Part shown: positions 16,704 through 27,600 of the stretch, in pieces
How the letters are laid out: every line of letters starts with the position of its first letter
Numbering within the stretch: position 1 is the stretch's first letter
Source: Alicycliphilus denitrificans K601
GTDB taxonomy: Bacteria; Pseudomonadota; Gammaproteobacteria; Burkholderiales; Burkholderiaceae_C
DNA: 64,000 nucleotides
Assembly (NCBI RefSeq): GCF_000204645.1
Contig: NC_015422.1
Location: 4,665,001-4,729,000, forward strand
Direction of reading: 5' to 3'
Position numbers and translations under genes: made by a program
The notes under the pieces: generated by a model
Told to the model about the DNA's origin: nothing
Database searches by the model: none
The model's input: the letters and a program-made list of their open reading frames with translations, nothing else

Positions 16704-17948
16704 TTGACCGAGACCACCCTCGCGCTGCTGGGTTCGTTCAGCCCCCGGATGCAGGCGGCCATCGGCCTGGCGGGCCTGCTGCTGCTGTCCTACGTCGCCC
16801 AGGCCGTGGCGCAGTACCTTCTGCTGCACATGGTGCCGCGCATTCGCGAACGCATGGACGTGCGCTGGGCGCGCGTGGTCTGGCACGACCAGGTGCTGCG
16901 CCGGCTGGCGCGCGTGGTGCCGTCGCTGGTCATGCAGGCGGGCATCGGCGCCGTGCCGCACCTGGATCCGGTGGCCTTCGCGGTGATCCGCAACCTGGCC
17001 GTGGCGCTCACCGTGCTGCAGCTGGTGCGCACGCTCAACGCCCTGCTCGACGCCGTCCTGCTGGAGCAGGCGCCGGGCGGCGCGCCCACGGGCACGCGCT
17101 CCATCAAGAGCTACGTGCAGCTGGGCAAGCTGGCGCTGACCCTGGTGGGGGCCATCGTCATCGTGGCGGTGCTCATCGACCGCTCGCCGCTGATCCTGCT
17201 GTCGGGCCTGGGCGCGATGTCGGCGGTGCTGATGCTGGTGTTCAAGGACACCATCCTCTCGTTCACCGCGGGCGTGCAGCTCTCGTCCAACGACATGCTG
17301 CGCGTGGGCGACTGGATAGAGATGCCCCAGGTGGGCGCCGACGGCGACGTGGTGGACATCGCCCTGCACACGGTGAAGGTGCAGAACTGGGACAAGACCA
17401 TCACCACCATCCCCACCTGGCGGCTGATGAGCGAGAGCTACCGCAACTGGCGCGGCATGAGCGAGTCCGGGGGGCGGCGCATCAAGCGCACGCTGCGGCT
17501 CGACACCACCACCGTGCGTTTCCTGAGCGACGAGGACATCGACCGCCTGTCGCGCATCACCCTGCTGGCGCCCTACCTGGCGCACAAGCGCGAGGCCGTG
17601 CAGGCCACCAACGCCGCCCTGGGCGAGGACGCCGCCGCTCCCGCCAACCTGCGGCGGCTGACCAACCTCGGCACCTTCCGCGCCTACGTGCAGGCCTACC
17701 TGCGGGCCCACCCGGGCATCCACCAGGGTATGACGCTGATGGTGCGCGCCCTGGAGCCCACGGCCGAGGGCGTGCCGCTGGAGCTGTACTGCTTCACCGC
17801 CACCACGGCCTGGGTGCAGTACGAGGCGATCCAGGGCGACATCTTCGACCACCTGATCGCCGTGCTGCCCGAGTTCGACCTGCGGATGTACCAGAGCCCG
17901 ACGGGGGGCGACATACGGGCGGGCCTGCAGCGGGCCGCGATGCAATGA
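16704..17948 (+). CDS. MscS-family mechanosensitive channel (YbdG-like)
   Basis: 414-residue inner-membrane protein of the YbdG/MscM branch of small-conductance mechanosensitive channels, which release solutes on osmotic downshock. Several N-terminal helices are followed by the pore and beta domain: LSGLGAMSAVLMLVFKDTIL, FTAGVQLSSNDMLRVGDWIEMP, then GDVVDIALHTVKVQNWDKTI and TTIPTWRLMSESYRNWRGM, which is typical of YbdG. The start codon is TTG, chosen because AAGGAG lies 6 bases before it. A GTG at 16677 lacks a binding site. It is divergent from leuS and monocistronic. Confidence 0.9.
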   Translation: MTETTLALLGSFSPRMQAAIGLAGLLLLSYVAQAVAQYLLLHMVPRIRERMDVRWARVVWHDQVLRRLARVVPSLVMQAGIGAVPHLDPVAFAVIRNLAVALTVLQLVRTLNALLDAVLLEQAPGGAPTGTRSIKSYVQLGKLALTLVGAIVIVAVLIDRSPLILLSGLGAMSAVLMLVFKDTILSFTAGVQLSSNDMLRVGDWIEMPQVGADGDVVDIALHTVKVQNWDKTITTIPTWRLMSESYRNWRGMSESGGRRIKRTLRLDTTTVRFLSDEDIDRLSRITLLAPYLAHKREAVQATNAALGEDAAAPANLRRLTNLGTFRAYVQAYLRAHPGIHQGMTLMVRALEPTAEGVPLELYCFTATTAWVQYEAIQGDIFDHLIAVLPEFDLRMYQSPTGGDIRAGLQRAAMQ

Positions 17949-18000
17949 AAACAATAGCTGCCAGCGCTTGTCATTCGGCGGTTTACGGCAATTTTCACTG
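17943..18000 (+). repeat. dispersed repeat, copy 6 (after the MscS-like gene)
   Basis: AACAATAGCTGCCAGCGCTT begins right at the stop codon of the channel gene and is followed by the spacer and a degenerate second half. Confidence 0.6.
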
Positions 18001-18009
18001 ATTTTCTGG

Positions 18010-18056
18010 ATGCCCCGCCGTCGCCAGGAGGAGAAAGGCCGGGGGCGGCGGGGCAT
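18010..18056 (+). terminator. GC-rich hairpin, possible terminator
   Basis: Perfect 11 bp stem ATGCCCCGCCG / CGGCGGGGCAT with a 25-base loop downstream of the MscS-like gene. No U-run follows, so intrinsic termination is uncertain. Confidence 0.4.
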
Positions 18057-18177
18057 GTGTACCAGGGCATGGCGGCAGTGGCGCAATCTGGGACACATGC
18101 GTAGCGATTCGTGACAGTCGGCAGCACGAAGGCCCCGGTTCGGGCGCTTTTGGCGCCCTTCCCCGCCATCCGGGGCT

Positions 18178-18193
18178 TGGCACAGAGTTTGTA
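18178..18193 (+). promoter_or_regulatory. candidate sigma54 promoter of the aldehyde dehydrogenase
   Basis: TGGCAC, five bases, then TTGTA: the -24 element is perfect and the -12 element differs from TTGCA by one base, with correct spacing. It lies about 60 bp before the dehydrogenase start. A sigma54 activator of AcoR type is encoded nearby. Confidence 0.6.
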
Positions 18194-18252
18194 TGTCTCC
18201 GGGCAGTCGGTCTTCTTGCCCTCACCGACCATCAACCCAACAGGAGATCACC

Positions 18253-19779
<1,527 letters not shown>

Positions 19780-19861
19780 CCCCCGCCACCCCCATGCGCC
19801 GGTGATGCAGCATCCGCAGCGGCGGAGCGTGGGGGCCGCGCCACCATGGAAGGAGTGGAAC

Positions 19862-20690
19862 ATGCGTCTGAACCAGCTCTGCACGGCCGCCGGCCGGCCG
19901 CTGCGCGCCGCGCTCTGCGGCCTGCTGTGCGTCCAGGGCGCGGCGGCGCAGGAGGCCGCGGCCCCTGCCCTGCCCGAAGTCACGGTGCGCAGCGTCCTGT
20001 CGCCCACGGCCGTGGAGAAGGCCCCCGCCGCCGTGACCGTGGTGGGCGGGCAGCAGCTGCGCGAACGCCAATGGCAGGTGAACCTGTCGGAGTCGCTGGG
20101 CAACGTGCCCGGCATGCTGATACAGAACCGCCAGAACTACGCGCAGGACCTGCAGCTGTCGATCCGCGGCCATGGGGCCCGATCGACCTTCGGCGTGCGC
20201 GGCATACAGGTGTACATGGACGGCATCCCGGCCACCATGCCCGACGGCCAGGGCCAGGCCAACCACATCGACCTGTCGTCGCTGGAGCGCCTGGAAGTCC
20301 TGCGCGGCCCCTATTCCACGCTGTACGGCAATGCCTCGGGCGGCGTGATACAGGCCTACACCGAACGCGGCGAGGGCGCGCCGCAGCTGCACAGCAGCTT
20401 CGCCATGGGCAGCAATGGCCAGAAGCGCCTGGGGCTGAAGGCCACGGAGAGAGCGGCGGCGTAGGCTACACGGTCAGCGCCAGCCGCTACCTGACCGACG
20501 GCTACCGGCGCCAGAGCGCGGCCGACAAGAACCTGCTCAACGCCCGGCTGGACACCAGCAGCGGCGAATACAGCCACTGGACGGTGGTGGCCAACCACGT
20601 GGACATGGACGCCCAGGACGCGGGCGGCGTCGCGCCCGCGCAATGGGCCGCCGACTCCCGTGGCATGCGCCATGGCCTGCCAAAGCTCCA
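19862..20690 (+). pseudogene. TonB-dependent receptor, frameshifted and truncated
   Basis: Begins like a normal outer-membrane receptor: AAGGAG, ATG 19862, a signal peptide ending around GAAAQ, then a plug domain (LPEVTVRSVLSP, SIRGHGARSTFGVRGIQVYMDG, LERLEVLRGPYSTLYGNASGGVI). After GLKATE, near 20445-20455, the frame is lost and a TAG follows at 20462. The neighbouring frame continues the barrel (GYTVSASRYLTDGYRR, then YSHWTVVANHVDMDAQDAGGV) until it meets the 3' end of acoR at 20693. Receptors of this type have about 700 residues; only about 270 remain. It is therefore dead by both frameshift and deletion. Its place in an alcohol-oxidation locus suggests a former cofactor (PQQ?) or metal receptor, which is a guess. 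Confidence 0.85.
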
Positions 20691-20692
20691 AA

Positions 20693-22669
20693 TCAGTTCA
20701 GCAAGTCCGGCGGCAGCAGGTTCTTCTTGCGGTAGATGGTGTTGCGGGAGACCCCCAGGGCCTTGGCCGCCGCTGATACATTGCCCTTGTGCAGCCGCAA
20801 CATCTGTGCCATGGCATGGAGGGTGACGTCCTGCAGGCTGTGGCCGTCGGCGCCGGCATCGCCTGGCAGGACGAGTTCGGGTAACGGGCATGCGGGGGCA
20901 AGGGCCGGCGCCTGCATCGCATGCAGCTCCTCCAGGAAATCGTCGGGCAGATGCTCGGCCGCGATCTCCCCCTCGCGGCCCACCATGACCACCGCCGTGC
21001 GCAGCAGGTTGTGCAGCTGGCGCACGTTGCCGGGCCAGTGGTAGCTGCGGAACAGTTCCATGACCGGCTCGGAGATACCGACATGCTGCCCGTCGTCGCA
21101 CAGCGACTTGAGCAGCTTCCTGACCACGCATTCGAAATCCGTGCGCTCGCGCAGCGCCGGCAGGCGCACCACCAAGCCGTTCAAGCGATAGTACAAGTCC
21201 TCGCGGAAGTCGCTGCGCGCGATCAGGTCCTTGAGGTTCTTGTGGGTGGCGCAGACCACCGCCACGTCCACGTCCACCTCCTTGCCCGCCCCCAGGGGGC
21301 TGATGCGCCGCTCCTGCAGCACGCGCAGCAGCCGCGCCTGCAGATGCTTGGGCATGTCGCCGATTTCGTCGAGGAACAGGGTGCCGCCGTGGGCCTGGGC
21401 GATCTTTCCGATGGCGCCCTTCTTGCGCGCGCCGGTGAAGGCGCCCTCCTCATAGCCGAACAGCTCGGCCTCTATCAAGGATTCGGGAATGGACGCGCAG
21501 TTGACCGCCACGAACGGCTGGCGCGCCCGCGCGGAATCGTTGTGAAACGCCTGGGCCAGCAGGTCCTTGCCGGTGCCGGTCTCGCCCAGGATCATCACCG
21601 GTATGTCGCGGTCCACCACCTTGCGCAGCTTGTGGATCACCGCCGCGACCTGGGTGTCGCCCGTGTCCAGGTACTGCAGCGAGGACAGCTGCGCCTTGCG
21701 CGCCGGCGCCGCGGCGGGCCGCTCGGCAAACGTGGGGGCCGCCCAGGGACCGGCCGGCTTGACGTCGGCCCGGCACCAGACGGAAACGCCGCTGTGCAGA
21801 TGCAGCTGCCTGGGCGCATCCGAGGTCCCGCCGAACAGCTCCAGCAAGGCCGACATCGGCAGGTCGAACAGCGAGGAGAAGGTGCGCGCCTGCAGGGCGC
21901 CGAAAGGCAGGCCCAGCTGGAACTGTGCGCTGCGGTTGGCCGACAGGAAGCGCCCCTCGGGGGTGAACACCGCGATGCCCTCGACCAGGGTGCCCAGGAA
22001 TTCCGGGCGCGCATGGAAGTGCAGCCGTACCGCCTTGGGAAAGCTGCCGGCGAACATCTGGTTCTCGATCATCTGCGCCGACATGCGCACCAGGGCCAGG
22101 GTGTGCTGGTGGTAGCTGCGGTGGTCGCCGGAGACATCCAGCGCGCCGACGACCTGGCCATGGGGGTTGAAAATCGGCGCGCACGAGCAGGTCAGCGCGT
22201 GGTTGGCGTGCATGTAGTGCTGCTCGCCGTGCACCGTGACCGCCGTCTCCTCGCTCAGGGCCGTGCCTATGGCATTGGTGCCCTTGGCCTTTTCCGACCA
22301 GTCCACGCCGGGCGCCAGGGCAACGCGGGAGGCCTTTTCCAGGAAGTCCTTGTCCCCCAGGGAATGCAGCACCAGCCCCTGCGCGGTGGTCAGCAGCACC
22401 ATGCTGTGGGTGTTGGCGATCTGCTCGTACAGCGTCTCCATGACCGGCGCGGCGTACTGGAACAGGAAGCGGTTGTTCTCCACCACGTCGTTGAGGTCGC
22501 ACTGCGCCGACGTGGAGAAGTCCGGTCTCTCCCAGGCGACGACGCCATAGCGCTGGGAACGCTGATGCGCCTTGCCTATGACCTCCGTGTAATCCTGGGT
22601 CGCCCCCAAGGTGCCGGGGGCTGGACCCTGTCGCTGTGCCAATGGGCCAGAAAGAGGGATGCTCATCAT
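20693..22669 (-). CDS. acoR: Sigma54-dependent activator, AcoR type
   Basis: 658-residue bacterial enhancer-binding protein. An N-terminal GAF-like sensory region (GVDWSEKAKGTNAIGTAL, HANHALTCSCAPIFNPHGQV) is followed by a PAS-like part. The AAA+ domain has Walker A GETGTGKD near residue 362, the sigma54-contacting GAFTGA near 408 and Walker B GGTLFLDEIGDMP. The Fis-type helix-turn-helix GNVSAAAKALGVSRNTIYRK is at the C-terminus. AcoR relatives activate acetoin, alcohol or aldehyde catabolism genes. It faces the truncated TonB gene tail to tail and is divergent from the PedF-like cytochrome gene. Candidate sigma54 promoters precede both the dehydrogenase and the cytochrome gene. Confidence 0.9.
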   Translation of the reverse strand: MMSIPLSGPLAQRQGPAPGTLGATQDYTEVIGKAHQRSQRYGVVAWERPDFSTSAQCDLNDVVENNRFLFQYAAPVMETLYEQIANTHSMVLLTTAQGLVLHSLGDKDFLEKASRVALAPGVDWSEKAKGTNAIGTALSEETAVTVHGEQHYMHANHALTCSCAPIFNPHGQVVGALDVSGDHRSYHQHTLALVRMSAQMIENQMFAGSFPKAVRLHFHARPEFLGTLVEGIAVFTPEGRFLSANRSAQFQLGLPFGALQARTFSSLFDLPMSALLELFGGTSDAPRQLHLHSGVSVWCRADVKPAGPWAAPTFAERPAAAPARKAQLSSLQYLDTGDTQVAAVIHKLRKVVDRDIPVMILGETGTGKDLLAQAFHNDSARARQPFVAVNCASIPESLIEAELFGYEEGAFTGARKKGAIGKIAQAHGGTLFLDEIGDMPKHLQARLLRVLQERRISPLGAGKEVDVDVAVVCATHKNLKDLIARSDFREDLYYRLNGLVVRLPALRERTDFECVVRKLLKSLCDDGQHVGISEPVMELFRSYHWPGNVRQLHNLLRTAVVMVGREGEIAAEHLPDDFLEELHAMQAPALAPACPLPELVLPGDAGADGHSLQDVTLHAMAQMLRLHKGNVSAAAKALGVSRNTIYRKKNLLPPDLLN

Positions 22670-23033
22670 GTCTCCAGATCCGGGCTCGATGGGCCCGGCT
22701 TTTTATTGCCCCATGTGGCGGAAAGCCGCCTGGTGCATGTGCGTAGATATACAAGGCCTCCCCGGATCCCGGGCATTTTTTCTCCATGCCCTCACGAAAC
22801 TTTGGAGTACTCCGGGGATTTGCCCCCGGCTCCAGAGCCCGAAGGCGGCCAGGATCGTTGCAGCAAAAAGTGTTCCAACCAGCAGCGCACCCGATTGCTC
22901 CAAGCTGCAACACCCCGCTGCACGGCCTTGTGCCCGCACGCACTTGTACATCGCTCCCATGTGCAGGCACCTTGATCTGGTCCGCATATTGCTCCGTTGC
23001 GGGGAAATCCCTTTCTCTCAACAGGAGACATCC
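22670..23033. other. acoR / cytochrome c divergent regulatory region
   Basis: 364 bp without a gene. It contains a GC-rich hairpin around 22811-22830 (CCGGGG...CCCCGG) and a sigma54-type promoter at 22978-22993. The sensor-activator encoded alongside probably binds here, but I could not define a convincing dyad. Confidence 0.5.
22978..22993 (+). promoter_or_regulatory. candidate sigma54 promoter of the PedF-like gene
   Basis: TGGTCC, five bases, TTGCT: perfect -12 element, -24 element with the essential GG, and exact spacing. It sits about 40 bp before the cytochrome start. Confidence 0.5.
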
Positions 23034-23516
23034 ATGCGCGTCATTTCCCTGCGTTTTCTGCAACGCCAACTGCTGACCCTCATCCTTGCCTACAGCGCGG
23101 CAACTGCCATGGCCCATGGCGACGTGGTGCCGCAGGCCGTAGACACCAGCAGCCTGCCGCAACTAGGCAGCAAATGGCTGGAGGCGAACCCCTGCAGCAA
23201 GGGTGCGGCGCAAAAGGAGGCCCTGCGCATCGGCAGCTCGGCCTACAACCAGAACTGCGCCCGCTGCCATGGCCTGGAGGCCGTCTCTGGCGGCATCGCC
23301 CCGGGCCAGCGCAAGTTCGACGAGGAATGCAGCGGCCTGGCCGATGCCGGCAAGAAAGCCGCCTGCTACACCGACATGGACGACTATTACCTGGGCACGG
23401 TCAGGCGCGGGCGTACGCGTGACGGGCGCGTCTACATGCCGCCCTTCGAGGGCACGCTGTCCCAGGAGGCGATCTGGGCCATACGCACCTACCTGGAAGT
23501 CCGGCGCGGGCAATGA
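23034..23516 (+). CDS. pedF: Cytochrome c-550, PedF-like
   Basis: Periplasmic monoheme c-type cytochrome, 160 residues. The signal peptide ends near AMAHG at residue 28. The heme motif CARCH is at 75-79 and the likely axial Met is in VYMPPFEGTL. The conserved WLEANPCSKGAA stretch and the DDYYLGTVRRGRTRDGRVYMPPF block are typical of PedF, the electron acceptor of PQQ-dependent ethanol dehydrogenase in Pseudomonas. AGGAGACATCC precedes ATG 23034. The quinoprotein dehydrogenase itself is not in the window, so the electron donor must be encoded elsewhere or has been lost. Confidence 0.82.
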   Translation: MRVISLRFLQRQLLTLILAYSAATAMAHGDVVPQAVDTSSLPQLGSKWLEANPCSKGAAQKEALRIGSSAYNQNCARCHGLEAVSGGIAPGQRKFDEECSGLADAGKKAACYTDMDDYYLGTVRRGRTRDGRVYMPPFEGTLSQEAIWAIRTYLEVRRGQ

Positions 23517-23930
23517 CGGCCCTGGCTTGCGCCGCGACCCACAATCTCCCAACCCTTGCCGTACGTCATATTTGCCGGTGTCTGCCTTCAATGCCGCGCA
23601 CTCAACCGTCAAACACTGTCAACTCGCGTCGGCGGATCACCAAAAATAAACGACTGATCGTATATTTATGTAACTGCAAGTTAAGCAGATCAACGCAGCC
23701 CCGCCTGCACGGCTCTACTCGGGCCGTTGCCATCGACGCTCGCTTGATTGAGAAGAATGCGACAGATCCCCAGCAGAGACATCCCCGTTCGCCAGCAGAA
23801 CACCGCCCTAGTCGAAGAGGCCGCCGCAGGCCGCGGGCACGCCCCGTTACAGTTCCGCATGGCTCTCCGCCTATCGGAAATGAAAATGCGAACGTTACAA
23901 TAGTTACGCAACTACAAGTCACGTACCGTC
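23517..23930. other. gene-free region before the DosP-like gene
   Basis: 414 bp. The middle (about 23640-23700) and the end (23880-23925) are notably AT-rich and presumably hold the promoter of the downstream signalling gene. I see no clear RNA gene, repeat or hairpin. Confidence 0.4.
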
Positions 23931-26507
23931 GTGCTTCCTACCATCCTTCCCGGCTCGGCCCCCTCGGATCGGGGCCTGCACGAACAGCTCCTGGTACAGA
24001 CGCTGGAGCAGGCCGTCGATGCCGTGGTCGTCATCGACGAGCACAACCGCGTGGTACTGTTCAACGCTGCGGCCGAGACCCTGTGGGGCTGGCCGCGCGC
24101 CGAGGTGCTGGGCCGCAACGTCGGCATGCTGGTGCCGCCGGGCATCCGCGAGGCGCACGACGGTTACGTAAACACCAACCGCATCACGGGCATCAACCGC
24201 ATCGTTGGCACCTCGCGCGACGTGCCGGTGGAGCGCCGCAACGGCACGCGGCTATGGGCGTCGATGTCGATCTCCCGCGTGGTGATCGGCACGCGCGTGC
24301 TCTACACCGCCTTCCTCAAGGACGTGACGGCCCAGCGCGCGCAGCAGCAGCACCTGCGCCAGCTCTCGCTCGTGGCCGACCGCAGCGGCAGCGGCATGGT
24401 CGTGGCCGATGCCGACCGGCGCATCACCTACGTGAACGCGGGCTTCACGCGGCTGCTGGGCTTCGCCGGCGCCCACGCGCTCGGGCGGCGGCTGCCCGAA
24501 CTGGCCCGCGGGCCGCACACCGACGTGGGCGCCATCGACGCGCTGCGCGCCTGCGCCGAGGCCGGGCAGGAGATGCAGACCCAGCTACTGCTCTACACAA
24601 GCGACGGGCGCCCGCTCTGGGCCTCGGTCATGATGAACCCGGTGCGCGGCGCCGCGGGCGAGCTGGAGCACATCGTGTTCGTGCTCACCGACATCACGCA
24701 CACCAAGATGCACGAAGTGCTCCAGCACAAGGTGCTGGACGCGATGGCGCACAACGCGCCGCTGCACGACGTGGCCATGCTGCTGTGCCGCGAGGTCGAG
24801 CGCATCGCGCCCGAGGTCACCGCCACGCTGCTGGAGGTGGACGCCGACGGCTGCATGCGCGTGCTCGCCGCGCCCAGCATGCCGTCCGAGATCGAGGCCC
24901 TGACCAACGGCGTGCCCATCGGTCCCGAGGTCGGCTGCTGCGGCGCGGCGGCGGCCACGGGCCAGCCGGCGCTGTCCGCCGACATCGCAACCGACCCGCG
25001 CTGGGCGCCCGTGCAGCGGGCGTTCACCCGCCACGGCCTGCGCGCCTGCTGGTCCAACCCCATCAAGGCGCGCGACGGCACCGTGCTCGGCACCCTGGCC
25101 TTCTACTACCGCGAGCCGCGCGGCCCCGACGCGCTGCACGAGCGCCTGGTGGACATGGGCCTGCACCTGTGCGCCCTGCTGCTGGAGCGCGAACGCGAGC
25201 GCGCCCACATCCACCAGCTCGCCTACTACGACGCGCTCACGGGCCTGGCCAACCGCAGCATGCTGCGCACGCAGGCCGAACGCAGGCTGCACGAGGCGCG
25301 GCGCAGCGGCGCGCCGCTGGCGCTGCTGTTCATAGACCTCGACCGCTTCAAGCAGGTCAACGACACGCAGGGCCACCCTGCGGGCGACGCGCTGCTGAGC
25401 GCCGTGGCCACCCGGCTCCAGGACAGCGCCCGCGCCGGCGACGTGGCCGCGCGCATGGGCGGCGACGAATTCGTGCTCGTGCTGCCGCAGTGCGGCGCCA
25501 GCCAGGCGGCGGCCGTGGCCGAGCGGCTGCTCGCCGCCGTCGCCCAGCCCGTGGAGGCCGAGGGCGCCGTGCTGTACCCCAGTGCCAGCCTGGGCATCGC
25601 CATGTACCCCGAGGACGGCACCGACGCCGACAGCCTGCTGCGCTGCGCCGACATGGCGATGTACCAGGCCAAGAGCGCGGGCGGTCAGTGCTATCACTTC
25701 TACAGCGCCGAGATGAACGACCAGGCACAGGAGCGCTCGCGCCTGGAGTCCGACCTGCGCGCGACGCTGCGCAGCGGGGGCCTGGCCCTGCACTACCAGC
25801 CCCAGATGCACGGCCAGGCCCTGCACGGCGTGGAGGCGCTGCTGCGCTGGACGCACCCGCAGCACGGCCCGATCCCGCCGCCGCGCGTGGTCGAGACGGC
25901 CGGGGAATGCGGCCTGCTCGACGCCCTCACGAAATGGGTGCTGCAGGAAGCCTGCCGCCAGATGGCCGACTGGCGCAGGCGCGGCGTGGCCGTGCCGCGC
26001 GTGTCGGTCAACCTCGATGCCGACAGCTTCCTCGACCCCGCCCTGCCGGACCTGCTGGCCGGCACGCTCACGGCCCACGGCCTGCAGCCCGCGGACCTGA
26101 CGGTGGAGATCACCGAGGCCGTCATGCTCACGTCCGACCCGGCCGTGCTCGCCACCGCGCGCGCCGTGCGCGAGCGCGGCATCGCGCTGTCGCTGGACGA
26201 CTTCGGCACAGGCTACTCCAGCCTGAGCGCGCTGCACCGCCTGCCGATCGGCGAAATCAAGCTCGACGCGAGCTTCGTGCAGGACATAGAAACCAGCGCC
26301 ACCGTCCGCTCGCTGGCCTCCGCCGTGCTGCACATCGCGCGCGGGTTGGATCTGTCCGTGGTCGCCGAGGGCGTGGAGACGCCCGCCCAGCGCCAGTTCC
26401 TGACCGAGCAAGGCTGCGCCGTGCTCCAGGGCTATCTGCTGTCGCGGCCCATGCCCGCGGATGCGCTGGAGTCGCTGCTGCAGGGCGGCGCCGCGGCGGC
26501 GCAGTGA
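23931..26507 (+). CDS. PAS-PAS-GAF-GGDEF-EAL protein, DosP-like
   Basis: 858-residue cyclic di-GMP enzyme with the order of E. coli DosP: PAS (20-120), PAS (about 135-260), GAF (about 270-420), GGDEF with intact MGGDEF near residue 508, EAL with EALLRW near 635 and downstream DDFGTGYSSL and EGVETPAQ. In the first PAS, His76 (REAHDGY) aligns with the heme-ligand His77 of DosP. The distal Met95 is replaced by Thr94, so it may bind heme and sense O2 or another gas. Both output domains look active, whereas the DosP GGDEF is degenerate. The start is GTG with a poor ribosome binding site. It is transcribed alone, convergent with exbD. Confidence 0.88.
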   Translation: MLPTILPGSAPSDRGLHEQLLVQTLEQAVDAVVVIDEHNRVVLFNAAAETLWGWPRAEVLGRNVGMLVPPGIREAHDGYVNTNRITGINRIVGTSRDVPVERRNGTRLWASMSISRVVIGTRVLYTAFLKDVTAQRAQQQHLRQLSLVADRSGSGMVVADADRRITYVNAGFTRLLGFAGAHALGRRLPELARGPHTDVGAIDALRACAEAGQEMQTQLLLYTSDGRPLWASVMMNPVRGAAGELEHIVFVLTDITHTKMHEVLQHKVLDAMAHNAPLHDVAMLLCREVERIAPEVTATLLEVDADGCMRVLAAPSMPSEIEALTNGVPIGPEVGCCGAAAATGQPALSADIATDPRWAPVQRAFTRHGLRACWSNPIKARDGTVLGTLAFYYREPRGPDALHERLVDMGLHLCALLLERERERAHIHQLAYYDALTGLANRSMLRTQAERRLHEARRSGAPLALLFIDLDRFKQVNDTQGHPAGDALLSAVATRLQDSARAGDVAARMGGDEFVLVLPQCGASQAAAVAERLLAAVAQPVEAEGAVLYPSASLGIAMYPEDGTDADSLLRCADMAMYQAKSAGGQCYHFYSAEMNDQAQERSRLESDLRATLRSGGLALHYQPQMHGQALHGVEALLRWTHPQHGPIPPPRVVETAGECGLLDALTKWVLQEACRQMADWRRRGVAVPRVSVNLDADSFLDPALPDLLAGTLTAHGLQPADLTVEITEAVMLTSDPAVLATARAVRERGIALSLDDFGTGYSSLSALHRLPIGEIKLDASFVQDIETSATVRSLASAVLHIARGLDLSVVAEGVETPAQRQFLTEQGCAVLQGYLLSRPMPADALESLLQGGAAAAQ

Positions 26508-26513
26508 GGCAGG

Positions 26514-26933
26514 CTACTTCTTCGATGGCTCGGCCACGAAGCCGATGCGCGACAGCCCCGCAGCCTGTGCCGCGCCCATGAGCTCCGCCACCCGGCCGTA
26601 GGGCACGGCCGCGTCCGCGCGCAACTGCACCTCGGTGTCGGGCCGGCGCGCGGCGACGTCCTTCAGGCGCGCGGCCAGCGCGTCCTGCGCCAGCGCCTCG
26701 CCGTCGAGGAAGGCCTGGCCCGCCTTGTCCACGGACACGGTGACGGACTGCGGCGCCGCGCCCGGCTGCGTACCCTGGACGCGCGGCAGCTCCAGGCGGA
26801 TGGAGTTGGCGAGGAGCGGCGCGGTGAGGATGAAGATGACCACCAGCACCAGCATCACGTCCACGAGCGGGGTGACGTTGATCTCGCTCATGGGCTCGGG
26901 GCCCTGCGTGCGCTCCAGCCGGCCGAATGCCAT
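26514..26933 (-). CDS. exbD: ExbD/TolR-family energy-transducing protein
   Basis: 139 residues. One N-terminal membrane helix follows the family motif SEINVTPLVDVMLVLVVIFI with the proton-path Asp at about residue 25, and a periplasmic domain completes the protein. It works with ExbB as the proton-driven motor for TonB or Tol systems. It lies six bases downstream of exbB on the same strand. No tonB gene is adjacent, so the partner is encoded elsewhere. TolR is the alternative name, since sequence alone hardly separates the two. Confidence 0.85.
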   Translation of the reverse strand: MAFGRLERTQGPEPMSEINVTPLVDVMLVLVVIFILTAPLLANSIRLELPRVQGTQPGAAPQSVTVSVDKAGQAFLDGEALAQDALAARLKDVAARRPDTEVQLRADAAVPYGRVAELMGAAQAAGLSRIGFVAEPSKK

Positions 26934-26939
26934 GGCGGG

Positions 26940-27593
26940 TCAGCCTGCGGCGGCGACCAGCTCGCGCAGGTCGCGCGCAAAGCCTTCGAGGTCGGCCTCG
27001 ATGCGGCCGATGGCGCGGCCGAACCAGTTGTAGGCCAGCACGGCGGGGATCGCCACCGACAGGCCCGCAGCGGTCATGACGAGCGCCTCGCCCACGGGGC
27101 CGGCAAGGCGTTCGATGGTGATCTGCTCGGCGCCCGCGAGCGCCCCGAGCGCATGGTGGATGCCCCACACGGTGCCCAGCAGCCCCACGAAGGGCGCCGT
27201 CGAGCCCACGGTGGCGAGCAGCACCTGGCCGAACTGCAGCCGGCCCAGCACGCCGTGCAGGGCATCGCGCAGCGCGCGCGTGAGGCGCTGCGCAATAGCG
27301 CCCTGGTCGGCCAGCGCGGCGCCCGAGCCAGAGCACGCCACCTGCGCGGCGGCGCGCACCAGCGGCAGCACCAGCGCCTCGCGATCGCAGGGCGGCAGGC
27401 GTTCGAGCCCCGCGGCGAGCGACGGCGACTGCCAGAACGCAGCCGTGCTGCGCGGCACGTCCACGCGGGCGCGCCACATCAGGCGCAGCTTCCAGAGGAT
27501 TACGACCCAGCTGGCCACCGACATGGCGAGCAGCAGCAGGGCCAGCCCCTGCGCGACCGCGTCGCCCTGGTGCAGCCAGCGCATGCCGTCCAT
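26940..27593 (-). CDS. exbB: ExbB/TolQ/MotA-family proton channel
   Basis: 217 residues with three membrane helices: one near residues 12-32, and two in the conserved core LLATVGSTAPFVGLLGTVWGIHHAL and MTAAGLSVAIPAVLAYNWF. These are the family signature with the channel-lining Thr/Pro residues. It forms the stator with ExbD, encoded directly downstream. The start MDGMRWLHQGD lies 7 bases after the dapB stop, so the set probably belongs to a bamE-dapB-exbB-exbD transcription unit. Confidence 0.88.
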   Translation of the reverse strand: MDGMRWLHQGDAVAQGLALLLLAMSVASWVVILWKLRLMWRARVDVPRSTAAFWQSPSLAAGLERLPPCDREALVLPLVRAAAQVACSGSGAALADQGAIAQRLTRALRDALHGVLGRLQFGQVLLATVGSTAPFVGLLGTVWGIHHALGALAGAEQITIERLAGPVGEALVMTAAGLSVAIPAVLAYNWFGRAIGRIEADLEGFARDLRELVAAAG

Positions 27594-27600
27594 GAGGCGG

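Noticed and set aside
18080..18115. GGGACACATG / CGTGACAG considered as an activator dyad for AcoR
   Set aside because: The half-sites are not inverted complements and have no counterpart upstream of the cytochrome gene.
23513..26581. 1022-codon frame over the DosP-like gene
   Set aside because: Arg/Ala/Pro-rich out-of-frame reading; the GGDEF/EAL frame is the real one.
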